Of a stretch of 64,000 bases of DNA, positions 50,999 to 60,313 are shown in pieces. Made by a program: the position numbers and the translations under genes. The stretch is taken from contig JAFZPI010000023.1 in the NCBI GenBank assembly GCA_017552615.1, positions 57,264 through 121,263 of the forward strand, written 5' to 3'. Within the stretch, counting starts at the first letter, position 1, and each line of letters opens with the position of its first letter. The notes beneath the pieces were generated by a model. It had not been told where the DNA came from. It ran no database searches and saw only the letters and a program-made list of their open reading frames with translations. This stretch comes from Clostridia bacterium. Lineage in GTDB: Bacteria; Bacillota; Clostridia; Christensenellales; Aristaeellaceae.

Positions 50999-51727
50999 TT
51001 ACGGTTCGGCTTCCTCTTTCGCCTCTTCTGCTTCCGTTGATTCAGTCTTTTCCTCTTCTGGTTCTTCTTCTACTGCTTCTTGCGCTTCTTCTGCCTTCGT
51101 TTCTTCTTCTACTGCTTCCTGTGCTTCTTCCGCTTTTGCTTCTTCCGCTTCTTGTGCCTCTTCTGCATTAGCTTCTTCTTCTGCTGTTGCTTCTTCTGGG
51201 TTTGCCTCTTCCGCTGCAGGATTCACATACAGAAGATCCTTTTCCGTTTTATGGATCCATCCCGTCGCGCCGCGCAGGCTGATGATGACCCAATCGCCCA
51301 TATCTTTCAGGATGGCAAAGGTCTTGTTCTTGTTCAGCAGCGCCACTTTGGGTGCAGACAGATTGCCCCAGGCATACACCGGCGTCGCCTCTTCCGTCCT
51401 GTACCAGGCCGGATCGATGATAATGTATTCCATGCTCACCCAGCCGATCGCGGCGTCCTGTTCGGAGTCCGAAGTAAAGCACTGCGCCCAGCCGTCCCCG
51501 TATTCGCCTACGATGATCTGATCCCCATAGTGCAGCGATTTCACAGCTTTCGAGGAAGTGCTGCGATCCTGCCGCAGCGTCAGGCTTTCACACAGGATCA
51601 CCGCCTCATAGCCGATCTGCCCCTGGCCGTGCGGCGGCAGGATTTCCGCCTGTCCGATGGCCGCGGTACCCAGGAACATTGCCAGCGTCAGGATGAACAG
51701 AACGACCCTTTTCCCCAGCATTGACAT
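50999..51727 (-). CDS. Secreted SH3b protein with long Glu/Ala-rich repetitive tail
   Basis: 242 residues from the ATG at 51727 (AAAGGGG before it). Signal peptide residues 1-26, then two SH3b-like units (ILCESLTLRQDRSTSSKAVKSL near 45 and VALLNKNKTFAILKDMGDWVII near 128). From about 170 to the end the sequence is almost only Glu, Ala and Lys, built from near-copies of EEAQEAVEEETKAEEAQEA. Such an acidic tail may be disordered or bind cations. It is first in the possible operon with the CD1871A-type and polyferredoxin genes, ending 54 bp before the next gene. Confidence 0.72.
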   Translation of the reverse strand: MSMLGKRVVLFILTLAMFLGTAAIGQAEILPPHGQGQIGYEAVILCESLTLRQDRSTSSKAVKSLHYGDQIIVGEYGDGWAQCFTSDSEQDAAIGWVSMEYIIIDPAWYRTEEATPVYAWGNLSAPKVALLNKNKTFAILKDMGDWVIISLRGATGWIHKTEKDLLYVNPAAEEANPEEATAEEEANAEEAQEAEEAKAEEAQEAVEEETKAEEAQEAVEEEPEEEKTESTEAEEAKEEAEP

Positions 51728-51825
51728 ACGAATACCCCTTTCCTTGTCCACGTAAAGATGCAACCTGACATATGACGAGAGACTCCTTTGGTTTCTTCCC
51801 TCTTCATTTCACGGTTTCTGGCTGC

Positions 51826-51854
51826 ATTATACTCCTTCATTCCAAATAACGCAA
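51826..51854 (-). promoter_or_regulatory. Promoter of the SH3b/redox operon
   Basis: Minus-strand -35 TTGCGT (51854-51849) and -10 TATAAT (51831-51826), spacer 17 bp. Confidence 0.7.
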
Positions 51855-51862
51855 TCTTTCCC

Positions 51863-51891
51863 TTGCATTTTCCAACCCTTTCCGATATACT
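51863..51891 (+). promoter_or_regulatory. Promoter of the MFS transporter gene
   Basis: TTGCAT (51863-51868) and TATACT (51886-51891), spacer 17 bp, divergent from and only 9 bp away from the minus-strand promoter. Confidence 0.7.
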
Positions 51892-51938
51892 TTGATCACA
51901 GGTTTGCCAATGAAATAGCATGAAAGCAGGCGATCTTC

Positions 51939-53345
51939 ATGAATACCAGACGTCTCACAAAGAAAGAAATGCGGATTTTTGCCGTCGGCCAGCTGGGCTG
52001 GTCGATCCTCAGCGGTATCATCACCGCGTGGCTGGTGACCTTCTACCTTCCGACCCAAAAGGCCGTCGATGAAGAAGGCGCGCCTTTCTTCCTGCCCACA
52101 GGCCTCGTCATTCTGGGCGTGTTGACCGTACTGGGCCTGATCTCGTTCATTTGCCGGATCTTTGACGCGGTGACCGACCCGTGGATCGCGTCCATGTCCG
52201 ACCGGAGCAAAAACCCCAACGGCCGCCGCTTCCCCTTCATGAAACGGGCCGCGATCCCCTTCGCGCTTATGACCGTGCTGGTGTTCATGGCGCCCCAGGA
52301 AGGGCAAAAGAGTCCGTTGAACATCGCCTGGGTGCTGGTTGCGCTGATCCTCTTCTATCTGTTCATGACCATGTACTGCACGCCCTACAACGCGCTGATC
52401 TCCGAGTTCGGCAAGACGCAGGAAGACAGGATGTACATCTCCACCGCCATCTCCCTGACCTTCTTCTTCGGCACGCTCATCGCCTACCTGCCCTTTGTGG
52501 CAGCCGGGATGCTGCGCGGTGCGGTGGGCTACGCCTGGAGCTACCGGATCTGCTTCATCGTCCTCGCAGCAGTCGCGCTCGTCTGTATGCTCGTACCGGT
52601 CTTCAAACTGAAGGAAACGGACTTTGTCGAGGCAAATCCGAGCGACAGCGACGCATTCAAGAGCCTCCTCAAGACCTTCCGGAACGTGAACTTCCGCCGC
52701 TTCGTGCTCTCCGATATCGCCTACTGGATCGGCCTGACGCTGTTCCAGACCGGTCTGCCCTTCTTTGTGAAAGTGTCCATGGATCTCGGTGAGTCGATGG
52801 TCATGGTCTTCATGGGCGGCATGACAGTGCTCTCCGCTTGCTTCTATCCGTTTGTCTCCAGGCTCGTGGTCAAGCACGGCAAAAAGCGCCTGGTCATCGA
52901 CGCCTTCATCGGTCTGGCCTTCGCCTACCTGATCACCGCGATGATCGGCCTCATTCCCTCCTTCACCGGCATGATCCCCGGCATCCTGATCATGATCGTT
53001 GCCGCCTTCCCGATGGCCCTGCTCGGCATTATCCCTCAGGCCATCGTAGCGGATGTTGCGGAAGAAGACGCCATTGTCACCGGCGAGAAACGCGAGGGCA
53101 TGTTCTTCGCCGCAAGAACCTTCGCGATGAAGTTCGGCCAGTCCCTGGCCATGCTGGTCTTCACTTCCCTGGCTGTCATCGGCGCCACGCAGCATACCGA
53201 GACCAACGACCTGACCGCTTCCGCACTCGGCCTTCGCATCGTGGCCTTTGTGGCGATGGCCTTCTGCATTCTTGGCGCGGTGCTGCTGTTTGCTTATGAT
53301 GAGAATAAAGTCATGAAGACAATCAGGGATAATTTGGAAGAGTAA
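51939..53345 (+). CDS. MFS transporter of the GPH (glycoside-pentoside-hexuronide) family
   Basis: 468 residues with about 12 helices. The family's marker loop is present after the second helix: FICRIFDAVTDPWIASMSDRS (D-A-x-x-D-P-x-x-G-like motif near 80). The TPYNALISEF region near 150 is also typical. Members carry melibiose, lactose, xylosides or glucuronides with Na+ or H+. The exact sugar is unknown. A good promoter precedes it, and a palindromic repeat cluster follows. It points towards the proposed origin. Confidence 0.9.
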   Translation: MNTRRLTKKEMRIFAVGQLGWSILSGIITAWLVTFYLPTQKAVDEEGAPFFLPTGLVILGVLTVLGLISFICRIFDAVTDPWIASMSDRSKNPNGRRFPFMKRAAIPFALMTVLVFMAPQEGQKSPLNIAWVLVALILFYLFMTMYCTPYNALISEFGKTQEDRMYISTAISLTFFFGTLIAYLPFVAAGMLRGAVGYAWSYRICFIVLAAVALVCMLVPVFKLKETDFVEANPSDSDAFKSLLKTFRNVNFRRFVLSDIAYWIGLTLFQTGLPFFVKVSMDLGESMVMVFMGGMTVLSACFYPFVSRLVVKHGKKRLVIDAFIGLAFAYLITAMIGLIPSFTGMIPGILIMIVAAFPMALLGIIPQAIVADVAEEDAIVTGEKREGMFFAARTFAMKFGQSLAMLVFTSLAVIGATQHTETNDLTASALGLRIVAFVAMAFCILGAVLLFAYDENKVMKTIRDNLEE

Positions 53346-53460
53346 GGAACCCCTCACCCGCTTCGCGGGAGCTCCCCATTGCGATGGGGAGCCATAGGCA
53401 ATACGTGCAAATCACAGCCTCCCCACCGCAGTGGGGAGGTGGCCGAAGGCCAGAAGGGTC
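53346..53460. repeat. Palindromic intergenic repeat cluster (copy 2)
   Basis: Stems CCGCTTCGCGG, CTCCCCATTGCGATGGGGAG and CCTCCCCACCGCAGTGGGGAGG followed by GGCCGAAGGCC. It resembles the clusters at 21300 and 60773. The rest of this gap holds a terminator and the smc promoter. Confidence 0.7.
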
Positions 53461-53507
53461 TTTCGTAAAAATCTCATTCCCCGAAAGGACGCTACAGGCT
53501 TATCCAC

Positions 53508-53551
53508 CAAAACCAGAAGTGCTTTTTCCGAAACAGCTCTTCTGGTTTTTT
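53508..53551 (+). terminator. Probable terminator upstream of smc
   Basis: AACCAGAAG and CTTCTGGTT arms around a 19-base loop, followed by a T-run (TTTTTTAT). It likely ends transcription from the MFS gene and repeat region before the smc promoter. Confidence 0.65.
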
Positions 53552-53610
53552 ATGAAGATTCACAGCCCAAAGTTTTACAGCCCAAGCCGCTCCATATTTT
53601 GGACAAATGA

Positions 53611-53639
53611 TTGCATCCAACCTCAAGATATGGTATACT
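53611..53639 (+). promoter_or_regulatory. smc promoter
   Basis: TTGCAT (53611-53616) and TATACT (53634-53639), spacer 17 bp, about 35 bp before the start codon. Confidence 0.75.
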
Positions 53640-53674
53640 GACCTATGGTATGCACATACATCTGGAGGAGACTT

Positions 53675-56600
53675 ATGCGGCTGAAGAAACTGGAGCTCAC
53701 GGGCTTCAAGTCATTTCCAACCCGGACGGAGATCGTCTTCGGGGAGGGCATCACGGGGATCGTGGGGCCCAACGGGTCGGGGAAAAGCAACATCGGCGAC
53801 GCGGTGCGCTGGGTGCTGGGCGAACAGAGTGCCAAGACCCTTCGCGGGGCCTCGATGTCCGACGTGATCTTCAACGGCACGCAGAAACGTAAACCGCTGA
53901 GCTACTGCGAAGTCTCCCTGATCTTTGACAACGAAGAACGCGCCTTGCCTGTGGATTACGCCGAAGTCATGGTGACACGGCGGGTATGGCGCACCGGCGA
54001 GAGCAGTTACTTCCTCAACGGGACTTCCTGCCGCCTCCGGGATGTGGTGGACCTCTTCCGCGACACGGGCATCGGCCGGGAGGGCTACTCGATTATCGGC
54101 CAGGGCCGGATCGACGACATTCTCTCCCGCAAGTCCGAAGACCGGCGGCAGGTCTTTGAGGAAGCCGCCGGCATCGTGAAGTATAAAGTCCGCAAGGAAG
54201 AGGCCGACAAGCGCCTCCAACGCACGCTGGAAAACGCCGCACGGATCGACGACATCCTTGAGGAGCTTTCCCGGCAGCTGGGCCCCCTGGAGGAGCAAAG
54301 CCGCGATGCCCGCACCTACCTGGCCCTCTCGGAAGAGCTCAAGGTCCTGGACCTGAACCTCTTCCTGATCCGCACCGAACGCGCCGAAGCCCGGCTGAAA
54401 GAGCTGTCCGCCGAGCTGGAAGGCCTGCAGGCGGCATTGGAAGCCGGGGAAGCCGCCCTGACCGAAAAAGGCCTGCAGCGGGACGCCTGCCAGGAACAGA
54501 TCGCCGCGCTCGACGCGCGCATCCGCTCCGCACGGGACGAACTGATGAAGACTGCGGACCGGCTGCACCAGTGCAAACAGGACCGCGCGCTGATTGCATC
54601 CCGCCGGGAACACCGGGCGGAAGACCGCGAGCGCTTGGACGAGGAAGCCAAAGAAGACGCGGATCGCCTGCGTCTCCTGGAAGAGAGCGGCATGCGCACC
54701 GCCGATGACCTGCGAGAGAAGGAAGACGAGACCGCTCAGGCCCAGACGGCCCTCGAAAAGGCCCGAGAAAAAGAAGCGGACGCCATCCGCGCCGCCTCCG
54801 AAGCCGAGGATGCCCTCGAAGCCCATAAAGAATCGATCATCCGCGCCATGAACCGCACGTCCGCCATGGCGAACGACCGGACCCGTCTGACCACAATGCA
54901 CAGTCAGATGCAGACCCGGTCGGATGAAATCAGGAAGCAGATCGAGGAAGCTATAAAAGAAGAAGATCGCCTGAAAGAAGTCCTGCAGCGCTGCCGGGAT
55001 CAGCTTTCGGAAGAGGAAAACCGGCAGACGGAGTGCGCTGAAGCACACCGACAGGCCATTGCGACCTTTGACGAAGCCGACGCCGAACTGATCCGCGTGC
55101 GCACCGAGGCCGAACGCCTGTCTGCTTCCCTGCAGAACGACCAGACGCGCTGGCGCCTGCTGGACGAGATGAGTCGGGAGATGGAGGGCTACAGCCAGTC
55201 TGTTCGCCGGGCCGTCTCCCATGCGCGCGAGCGGCATATTCCCGGGGTCAAGGGCGTGCTGGCCCAGCTGATCAGCGTGCCCGAAGAACTGGAAACCGCG
55301 GTTGACATGGCCCTCGGCGCCGCTCAGCAGAACATTGTCACCGACAGCCAGGAAACCGCCAAGGCGCTCATCGATTACCTGCGGGAAAACCGTCTCGGCC
55401 GCGCCACATTCCTCCCGATGGATGCGGTGCGCTCCAAAACGCTGACCGACCGCGAGCGAAAAGTTACCTCTATGACAGGCTGCATGGGCGTAGCCTCCGA
55501 TCTGATCCAGTGCGCGCCGGAATACCGCGAGATCGTCGAAAACCTGCTTGGCCGTACGGTCATCGCGGATAACCTGGATCACGGTATCCCGATCATGAAC
55601 GCGGGTAATCATGCTTTCCGCCTGGTGACACTTGCCGGCGACGTCATGCACACCGGCGGTTCGATGACCGGCGGCTCCACGCAATCCCGGAACGTGAGCC
55701 TTCTCTCCCGTCAGCGCGAACTCAAGGACCTGACAAAACGCCTGCAGGATGGCAAAAAAGAGCTCGAGGCTTTGAAACAGACCCTTGCGGACACACAGAA
55801 GAAGAAGGAATCCTTTCGCGCATCCGTGAACGAAGCCCTGGAAACCTTGCACCAGCAGGAGATCGCCGTAGCCCGGGAAACCGAGCATGTGGCCAACGCG
55901 GAAACGGATCTTTCTGGAGCCGGAGAACGCACCGAAATCCTTCGGCAGGCCATGGTCCAGCTGGAAGAGCAGGCGGCAGCCCTTGAAACGCAGCTCCAGG
56001 AACTCGACAGCAACGCGGAACCCTTCGATGAAGAAGCCGCGGCTGTCCAAACCGAAGTGCTTCAGCAGCAGGTCGCCAAAGCCCGCGCCGCGCGGGACCA
56101 CGCCTCTGATGACGTCATGCGGCTGACGATTATGGTCTCCGACGCACAGCATGCCCTCGATGTCATGCGCCGCGACAGCGCCCGCATCGAGGCAGACCGG
56201 GAAGAGATCCGCAACCGGGAGACTCGGCGTGAAAAAACCCGAATCCGCATGGAAAACGAAGACCAGGGTGATATTCGCTTATTACAGGAAGCAGATCAAC
56301 AGTTCTCCCAAATCGAAGCCGATCAGCGCTTGCAGGAAAACGCGGTCGCTGCCGTGGAAACGGAGCGCGCTGCCGGTCAACAGCAGCTTTCCGATCTTCT
56401 GAAAGAAATCGACGCCCTGCATGCTTCCCGGGAGCGGGACAGCGAGCAGCAACACCGCGCCGAGCTGAACCAGAGCCGGATTCAAAACGATCTGCGCTCG
56501 ATGCAGGATCGTATCTGGAATACCTGGGAGCTGACCTATGCCGGAGCAGAGCCTTTCCGGCAGACGGAAGGTTTTAAGGAGCGGGATGCGGACCGCCGCG

Positions 56601-57235
56601 CGAAAGAGCTTTCCTCCCAGATACGGGCTCTTGGAGACGTTAATGTCAGAGCCGTGGAACAGTATGCCGAAACCAAAGCACGGTTTGACCAGCTTTCCGC
56701 GCAGCAGGAAGACTTGCGAAAGGCAGAAAGAGATCTTCGCGAGCTGATCAACAGCCTGATTCACGAAATGACATCTACCTTCACCGAGAATTTCTCGAAA
56801 CTGCAGGTGTTCTTCTCCGAAACTTTTGTTCGTCTCTTCGGAGGCGGCCACGCGGAACTGCAGCTGACTGATCCGGATGACCCGCTAAACTGCGGGATCG
56901 AAGTCAACGCCCAGCCTCCGGGAAAGAAACTGCAGCTGCTGTCACTCCTCTCCGGCGGGGAGCGTGCCTTGACCGCCATCGCGATCCTCTTCGCGATGCT
57001 GAAGCTGAAACCCACTCCCTTCTGTATCCTCGACGAGATCGAAGCAGCCCTGGACGACGCCAACATTGGATACTACGCTGATTACTTAAAGGAATATTCT
57101 GAATCCACGCAATTCATCGTTGTCACACACCGGAAAGGCACCATGGAGCGCTGCAACAGCCTCTACGGCGTCTCCATGGAAGAGCAGGGCGTCTCCAAAA
57201 TGGTGTCCGTCAGCCTGACGGATTACAGGGAATGA
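53675..57235 (+). CDS. smc: Chromosome segregation protein SMC
   Basis: 1186 residues, normal length. The N-terminal ATPase half has GPNGSGKSNIGDAVRWVLGEQ near residue 32 and the Q-loop region. A long coiled coil runs from about 170 to 490, the hinge with its glycines lies near 510-640, and a second coiled coil runs to about 1020. The C-terminal half has the signature LSGGERALTAIAILFAML near 1100 and Walker B FCILDEIEAALDDANIGYYA. With ScpA and ScpB it forms condensin, loaded at parS sites by ParB. GGAGGAG precedes the ATG. Its usual neighbours rnc and ftsY are absent; instead it abuts the DnaA-box region. Confidence 0.97.
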   Translation: MRLKKLELTGFKSFPTRTEIVFGEGITGIVGPNGSGKSNIGDAVRWVLGEQSAKTLRGASMSDVIFNGTQKRKPLSYCEVSLIFDNEERALPVDYAEVMVTRRVWRTGESSYFLNGTSCRLRDVVDLFRDTGIGREGYSIIGQGRIDDILSRKSEDRRQVFEEAAGIVKYKVRKEEADKRLQRTLENAARIDDILEELSRQLGPLEEQSRDARTYLALSEELKVLDLNLFLIRTERAEARLKELSAELEGLQAALEAGEAALTEKGLQRDACQEQIAALDARIRSARDELMKTADRLHQCKQDRALIASRREHRAEDRERLDEEAKEDADRLRLLEESGMRTADDLREKEDETAQAQTALEKAREKEADAIRAASEAEDALEAHKESIIRAMNRTSAMANDRTRLTTMHSQMQTRSDEIRKQIEEAIKEEDRLKEVLQRCRDQLSEEENRQTECAEAHRQAIATFDEADAELIRVRTEAERLSASLQNDQTRWRLLDEMSREMEGYSQSVRRAVSHARERHIPGVKGVLAQLISVPEELETAVDMALGAAQQNIVTDSQETAKALIDYLRENRLGRATFLPMDAVRSKTLTDRERKVTSMTGCMGVASDLIQCAPEYREIVENLLGRTVIADNLDHGIPIMNAGNHAFRLVTLAGDVMHTGGSMTGGSTQSRNVSLLSRQRELKDLTKRLQDGKKELEALKQTLADTQKKKESFRASVNEALETLHQQEIAVARETEHVANAETDLSGAGERTEILRQAMVQLEEQAAALETQLQELDSNAEPFDEEAAAVQTEVLQQQVAKARAARDHASDDVMRLTIMVSDAQHALDVMRRDSARIEADREEIRNRETRREKTRIRMENEDQGDIRLLQEADQQFSQIEADQRLQENAVAAVETERAAGQQQLSDLLKEIDALHASRERDSEQQHRAELNQSRIQNDLRSMQDRIWNTWELTYAGAEPFRQTEGFKERDADRRAKELSSQIRALGDVNVRAVEQYAETKARFDQLSAQQEDLRKAERDLRELINSLIHEMTSTFTENFSKLQVFFSETFVRLFGGGHAELQLTDPDDPLNCGIEVNAQPPGKKLQLLSLLSGGERALTAIAILFAMLKLKPTPFCILDEIEAALDDANIGYYADYLKEYSESTQFIVVTHRKGTMERCNSLYGVSMEEQGVSKMVSVSLTDYRE

Positions 57236-57696
57236 AATTCAAATTTTCATTTCCCGTGTTCTGCATAAAATACCCCGTTTAGAGGGTATTTATCCACAAA
57301 AGCTGTGGATAAACTGTGGAAAAGCACCTCAAAAAGCCTTGGTTTGAAGCCGTTTCAATCATTCACAGCGAGTTATCCACAGGATGTTTATCTGTGAATA
57401 AGACCCCTCTTTATCCATTTAAGCGCCTTTCCGTTGGTCTGACCTAACCTGTTTTTCCGGTATCGACCGCAACCATTTTTTCCATCCGTTGTACCTGTCA
57501 TTTCTCCTTTCCCTGTCATTTTTCAGATCATCCACATTATAACCACAGGTTGTTTACAGCTTATCCACTGTAAGCTCTCCCGGCAAACCCTTGCACCCCA
57601 ATGACCCGACCGGTTTATCCACACTGTCCACAGGCCCTACTACAACGACTATATAGAAAAGAATACAACAGCATCAATCAAAAGGAGGCCGCTACC
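57236..57696. other. Probable chromosomal replication origin (oriC)
   Basis: Gene-free 461-bp stretch between smc and dnaN, rich in DnaA boxes. Perfect TTATCCACA boxes lie at 57290-57298, 57373-57381 and 57615-57623 and one in reverse (TGTGGATAA) at 57304-57312. One-mismatch boxes are at 57315-57323 (TGTGGAAAA), 57393-57401 (TGTGAATAA) and 57561-57569 (TTATCCACT), with TTATCCATT at 57411-57419. AT-rich spacers between them could unwind. Close parS sites support the assignment. dnaA itself is not nearby. A second, plasmid-like role is unlikely beside smc and dnaN. Confidence 0.82.
57269..57290 (+). terminator. Small hairpin after smc
   Basis: AATACCC and GGGTATT pair over an 8-base loop and are followed by TTAT. 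It may end the smc transcript before the first DnaA box, which overlaps its tail. Confidence 0.4.
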
Positions 57697-58812
57697 ATGC
57701 AATTTACCACCCAAGTTCAGCCCTTGCTCGACAGCCTGTCTGTCGTCACCCGCGCCCTGGCCAGCCGTCCCGCTCGTCCCATTCTCGACGGTGTGCTGAT
57801 CGACGCTGCCGGCGATGCGATCACGCTCACCTGCTCGGATGGTAGCATGACGATCGAGTCATCGGTTCCCGCGGAGATTGCCAGCGAAGGTCAGATCGTG
57901 GTACCCGGCCGCCTGCTGAATGATCTGATTCGCCGCCTTCCTGGCGGGGATGTAACGTTCCGCCTTGTCGGAGACAGCCGCCTTCAGGTGACCTGTCTCT
58001 CTTCCCGCTCCAGCCTCACGGCGCAAAGCGCGGCTGATTATCCGGAGGTTCCTCAGATGGGAAATGTTCTGCAGGTCGAAGCCACGGAAGCTGACCTCCG
58101 GCAGATGATCAGCGGCGTTGTATTCTCGATCGCGACAGACGAAAGCCGCCAGCTTTTAACGGGTTGTTTGCTGGAAGTTCTGCCGAACGAATTGCGGATG
58201 GTTGCTTTGGACGGTTTTCGTCTGGCCATGCAGGTACGACCAAATGAAAACACTCTGCCGGCGGGAAAAAACAAGTATCGCGCAGTCATTCCTGGCCGCG
58301 TGATGAACGAGCTGGCGCGTGTGTTGCCCGATGAAAAAGACGAAAAGTGTGTATTGACATTTGACCAGAGCCGCGTGCGCGTGGAATTCGGGACGGTCCG
58401 TTTCTCTTCCGTCTTGCTCCAGGGTGAGTATATCGACTATGACCGCATTATCCCGAAAAACTTTGCGACGGAAGCCCTGATCAATCGCTCTGAGTTTATC
58501 GACGCCATTGATCGTGCCAGCCTGATGGCCCGCGAAGGGCGTAACAACCTGGTCAAGCTGCATGTGGAAGCCGAATCCCTGTCCATTGTCTCCAACGCGG
58601 ACATGGGTGAAGTGCATGAGGAAATGTCCTGCGCCATGAACGGCAATCCGATCGATATTGCCTTTAACGCAAAGTACCTGAACGACGCGATCCGGAACAT
58701 CGACCAGGACGAAATTCGTTTCTGCTTCAATTCCAACGTGAGCCCTTCCGTCATCAAGCCCAGGGAAGGCGAAAATTATCTCTATCTGGTGCTGCCGGTG
58801 AGAACCTTCTGA
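57697..58812 (+). CDS. dnaN: DNA polymerase III subunit beta (sliding clamp)
   Basis: 371 residues, normal for a clamp monomer, with three similar domains. Typical segments are LLDSLSVVTRALASRPARPILDGVLID near the start, RQMISGVVFSIATDESRQLLTGCLLEV near 130, VALDGFRLAMQ, and the C-terminal NLVLPVRTF-like end (YLYLVLPVRTF). It encircles DNA and tethers polymerase III. AAAGGAGG precedes the ATG at 57697; an upstream ATG at 57601 lies inside the DnaA-box region and is rejected. It is followed 29 bp later by an antiporter-like gene, not by recF. Confidence 0.97.
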   Translation: MQFTTQVQPLLDSLSVVTRALASRPARPILDGVLIDAAGDAITLTCSDGSMTIESSVPAEIASEGQIVVPGRLLNDLIRRLPGGDVTFRLVGDSRLQVTCLSSRSSLTAQSAADYPEVPQMGNVLQVEATEADLRQMISGVVFSIATDESRQLLTGCLLEVLPNELRMVALDGFRLAMQVRPNENTLPAGKNKYRAVIPGRVMNELARVLPDEKDEKCVLTFDQSRVRVEFGTVRFSSVLLQGEYIDYDRIIPKNFATEALINRSEFIDAIDRASLMAREGRNNLVKLHVEAESLSIVSNADMGEVHEEMSCAMNGNPIDIAFNAKYLNDAIRNIDQDEIRFCFNSNVSPSVIKPREGENYLYLVLPVRTF

Positions 58813-58841
58813 GCAGAGAATTGTAATTTGAGGAACAAACC

Positions 58842-60284
58842 ATGCTGATGCTTGCTGCTGTACTCCTGCCTATTGCCGCAGGACTAGTCCTGCCGCTTTT
58901 GCGGTGCGAAAACGGGCGTCAGCGGGCAGTCTGGACTGAAACGGCTGTGATCGGCGCGTCCTTTCTCGCAGTCATGGCGGTTCTCCTGCAAAAATCAGCG
59001 GTGCAGACAGACAGTATCATCCCGGGACTTACGATCTGTTTCCGTGTGGATGAAAAGGGAAGCCTGTTTGCACTGCTTGTGGCATCGCTATGGCCCCTCT
59101 CGACGCTGTACGGTTTTGCCTATATGGAGCACGAGGAAAGGCCGGATCGCTTTTTCTCCTGGTATCTGGTCAGCAACGGAGTTACTTTTGCCGTTTGCTT
59201 TGCGGGAAACCTCCTGACGCTGTACATGGCTTACGAGTGCCTGACACTTGCCACGCTGCCGATGGTCAATCACAAGGACGACGGCCCTTCCCGCCGCGCG
59301 GGCATGAAATATGCCGCATGGACGATCGGCGGTGCGGCGCTTGGTTTTGTGGCGCTGATTCTGACGATCCGCTATGGCGGGGATAGTTTGGCTTTCACAG
59401 CAGGCGGCAACCTGGATCCAGCAAAAGTCAGCAATCATGAAGACTTGCTCCGGTGGATCTATATCATCGCCTTCCTTGGCTTTGGCGTCAAAGCGGCTGT
59501 TGCGCCGTTCAGCGCCTGGCTCCCGGAAGCTTCGGTCGCACCGACGCCGGTGACAGCCCTGCTCCACGCGGTGGCGGTCGTGAACACCGGCGCATTCGCC
59601 GTGATCCGCGTGACGGAGGACGTCTTTGGCACGGAGCTGCTCTACGGAACGTTTGCACAGACCGTAACGCTGGGCATCGCGTGTTTTACGATCTTACTGG
59701 GAACCATCATGGCGGTTCGCGAACAGCACCTGAAACGGCGGCTGGCCTGGTCCACAGTGTCCAATCTCTCCTACATGCTGATGGGCGCGACCCTCATGAC
59801 CGCCGGCGGCTTTAACGGCGCGATGACGCACATGGTTTTCCATGGCTTGATGAAGATCGTGCTGTTCTTCTGTGCAGGTGCGATCCTCGTGCAGACGGAA
59901 AAAGAATATGTCCAGGAGACGCGGGGCCTGGCCAAAGTCATGCCCTTGACCTGCGGAGCCTTTACGCTGGCCGCGGTCGCGCTGGTCGGGATCCCGCCCC
60001 TGTGCGGCTTTGTGTCTAAATGGCGCCTGCTGACTTCGGCCATGGCGACAGGCCTGCCGATGGGCATTGCGGCCACCGTGACCCTGATCGTCGCGGCAGT
60101 CCTGACCGCGATCTATGTGCTTTCGCCGGTCATGGCCATGTATTTCCGCCCGCTGAACGAAGAAGACAAATCCCTCGAAGGCCAGAACCGTGACCCCGAC
60201 TGGCGGATGCTGTTTCCCATCCTCCTGATCTGTGTGTTCATCATCGTCTTTGGTATGTGGAACGACTGGCTGACGGTTTCCTGA
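58842..60284 (+). CDS. NADH-quinone oxidoreductase/Mrp-antiporter-like membrane subunit
   Basis: 480 residues with about 14 helices and the Proton_antipo_M core: YMAYECLTLATLPMVNHKDD near 128, FLGFGVKAAVAPFSAWLPEASVAPTPVTALLHAVAVVNTG near 208, with the key Lys and the PTPVTALLHA loop, and LAWSTVSNLSYMLMGATLM near 303. It resembles the D subunits of the Mrp operon at 25690 and 27199 but is a lone gene here. It may supply a third pumping subunit to that complex, or act as part of another one. GAGGAAC precedes the ATG, and dnaN lies just upstream. Confidence 0.87.
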   Translation: MLMLAAVLLPIAAGLVLPLLRCENGRQRAVWTETAVIGASFLAVMAVLLQKSAVQTDSIIPGLTICFRVDEKGSLFALLVASLWPLSTLYGFAYMEHEERPDRFFSWYLVSNGVTFAVCFAGNLLTLYMAYECLTLATLPMVNHKDDGPSRRAGMKYAAWTIGGAALGFVALILTIRYGGDSLAFTAGGNLDPAKVSNHEDLLRWIYIIAFLGFGVKAAVAPFSAWLPEASVAPTPVTALLHAVAVVNTGAFAVIRVTEDVFGTELLYGTFAQTVTLGIACFTILLGTIMAVREQHLKRRLAWSTVSNLSYMLMGATLMTAGGFNGAMTHMVFHGLMKIVLFFCAGAILVQTEKEYVQETRGLAKVMPLTCGAFTLAAVALVGIPPLCGFVSKWRLLTSAMATGLPMGIAATVTLIVAAVLTAIYVLSPVMAMYFRPLNEEDKSLEGQNRDPDWRMLFPILLICVFIIVFGMWNDWLTVS

Positions 60285-60313
60285 TTCTGAAAGATACACA
60301 AAGGAAAGCAAAT

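Noticed and set aside
53711-56152. An 813-residue minus-strand frame inside smc
   Set aside because: Opposite-strand shadow of the smc coiled-coil region, with no family features.
57601-57696. Upstream ATG giving dnaN 32 extra residues
   Set aside because: It reads through DnaA boxes and lacks an RBS, while the ATG at 57697 has AAAGGAGG and starts the normal clamp sequence.
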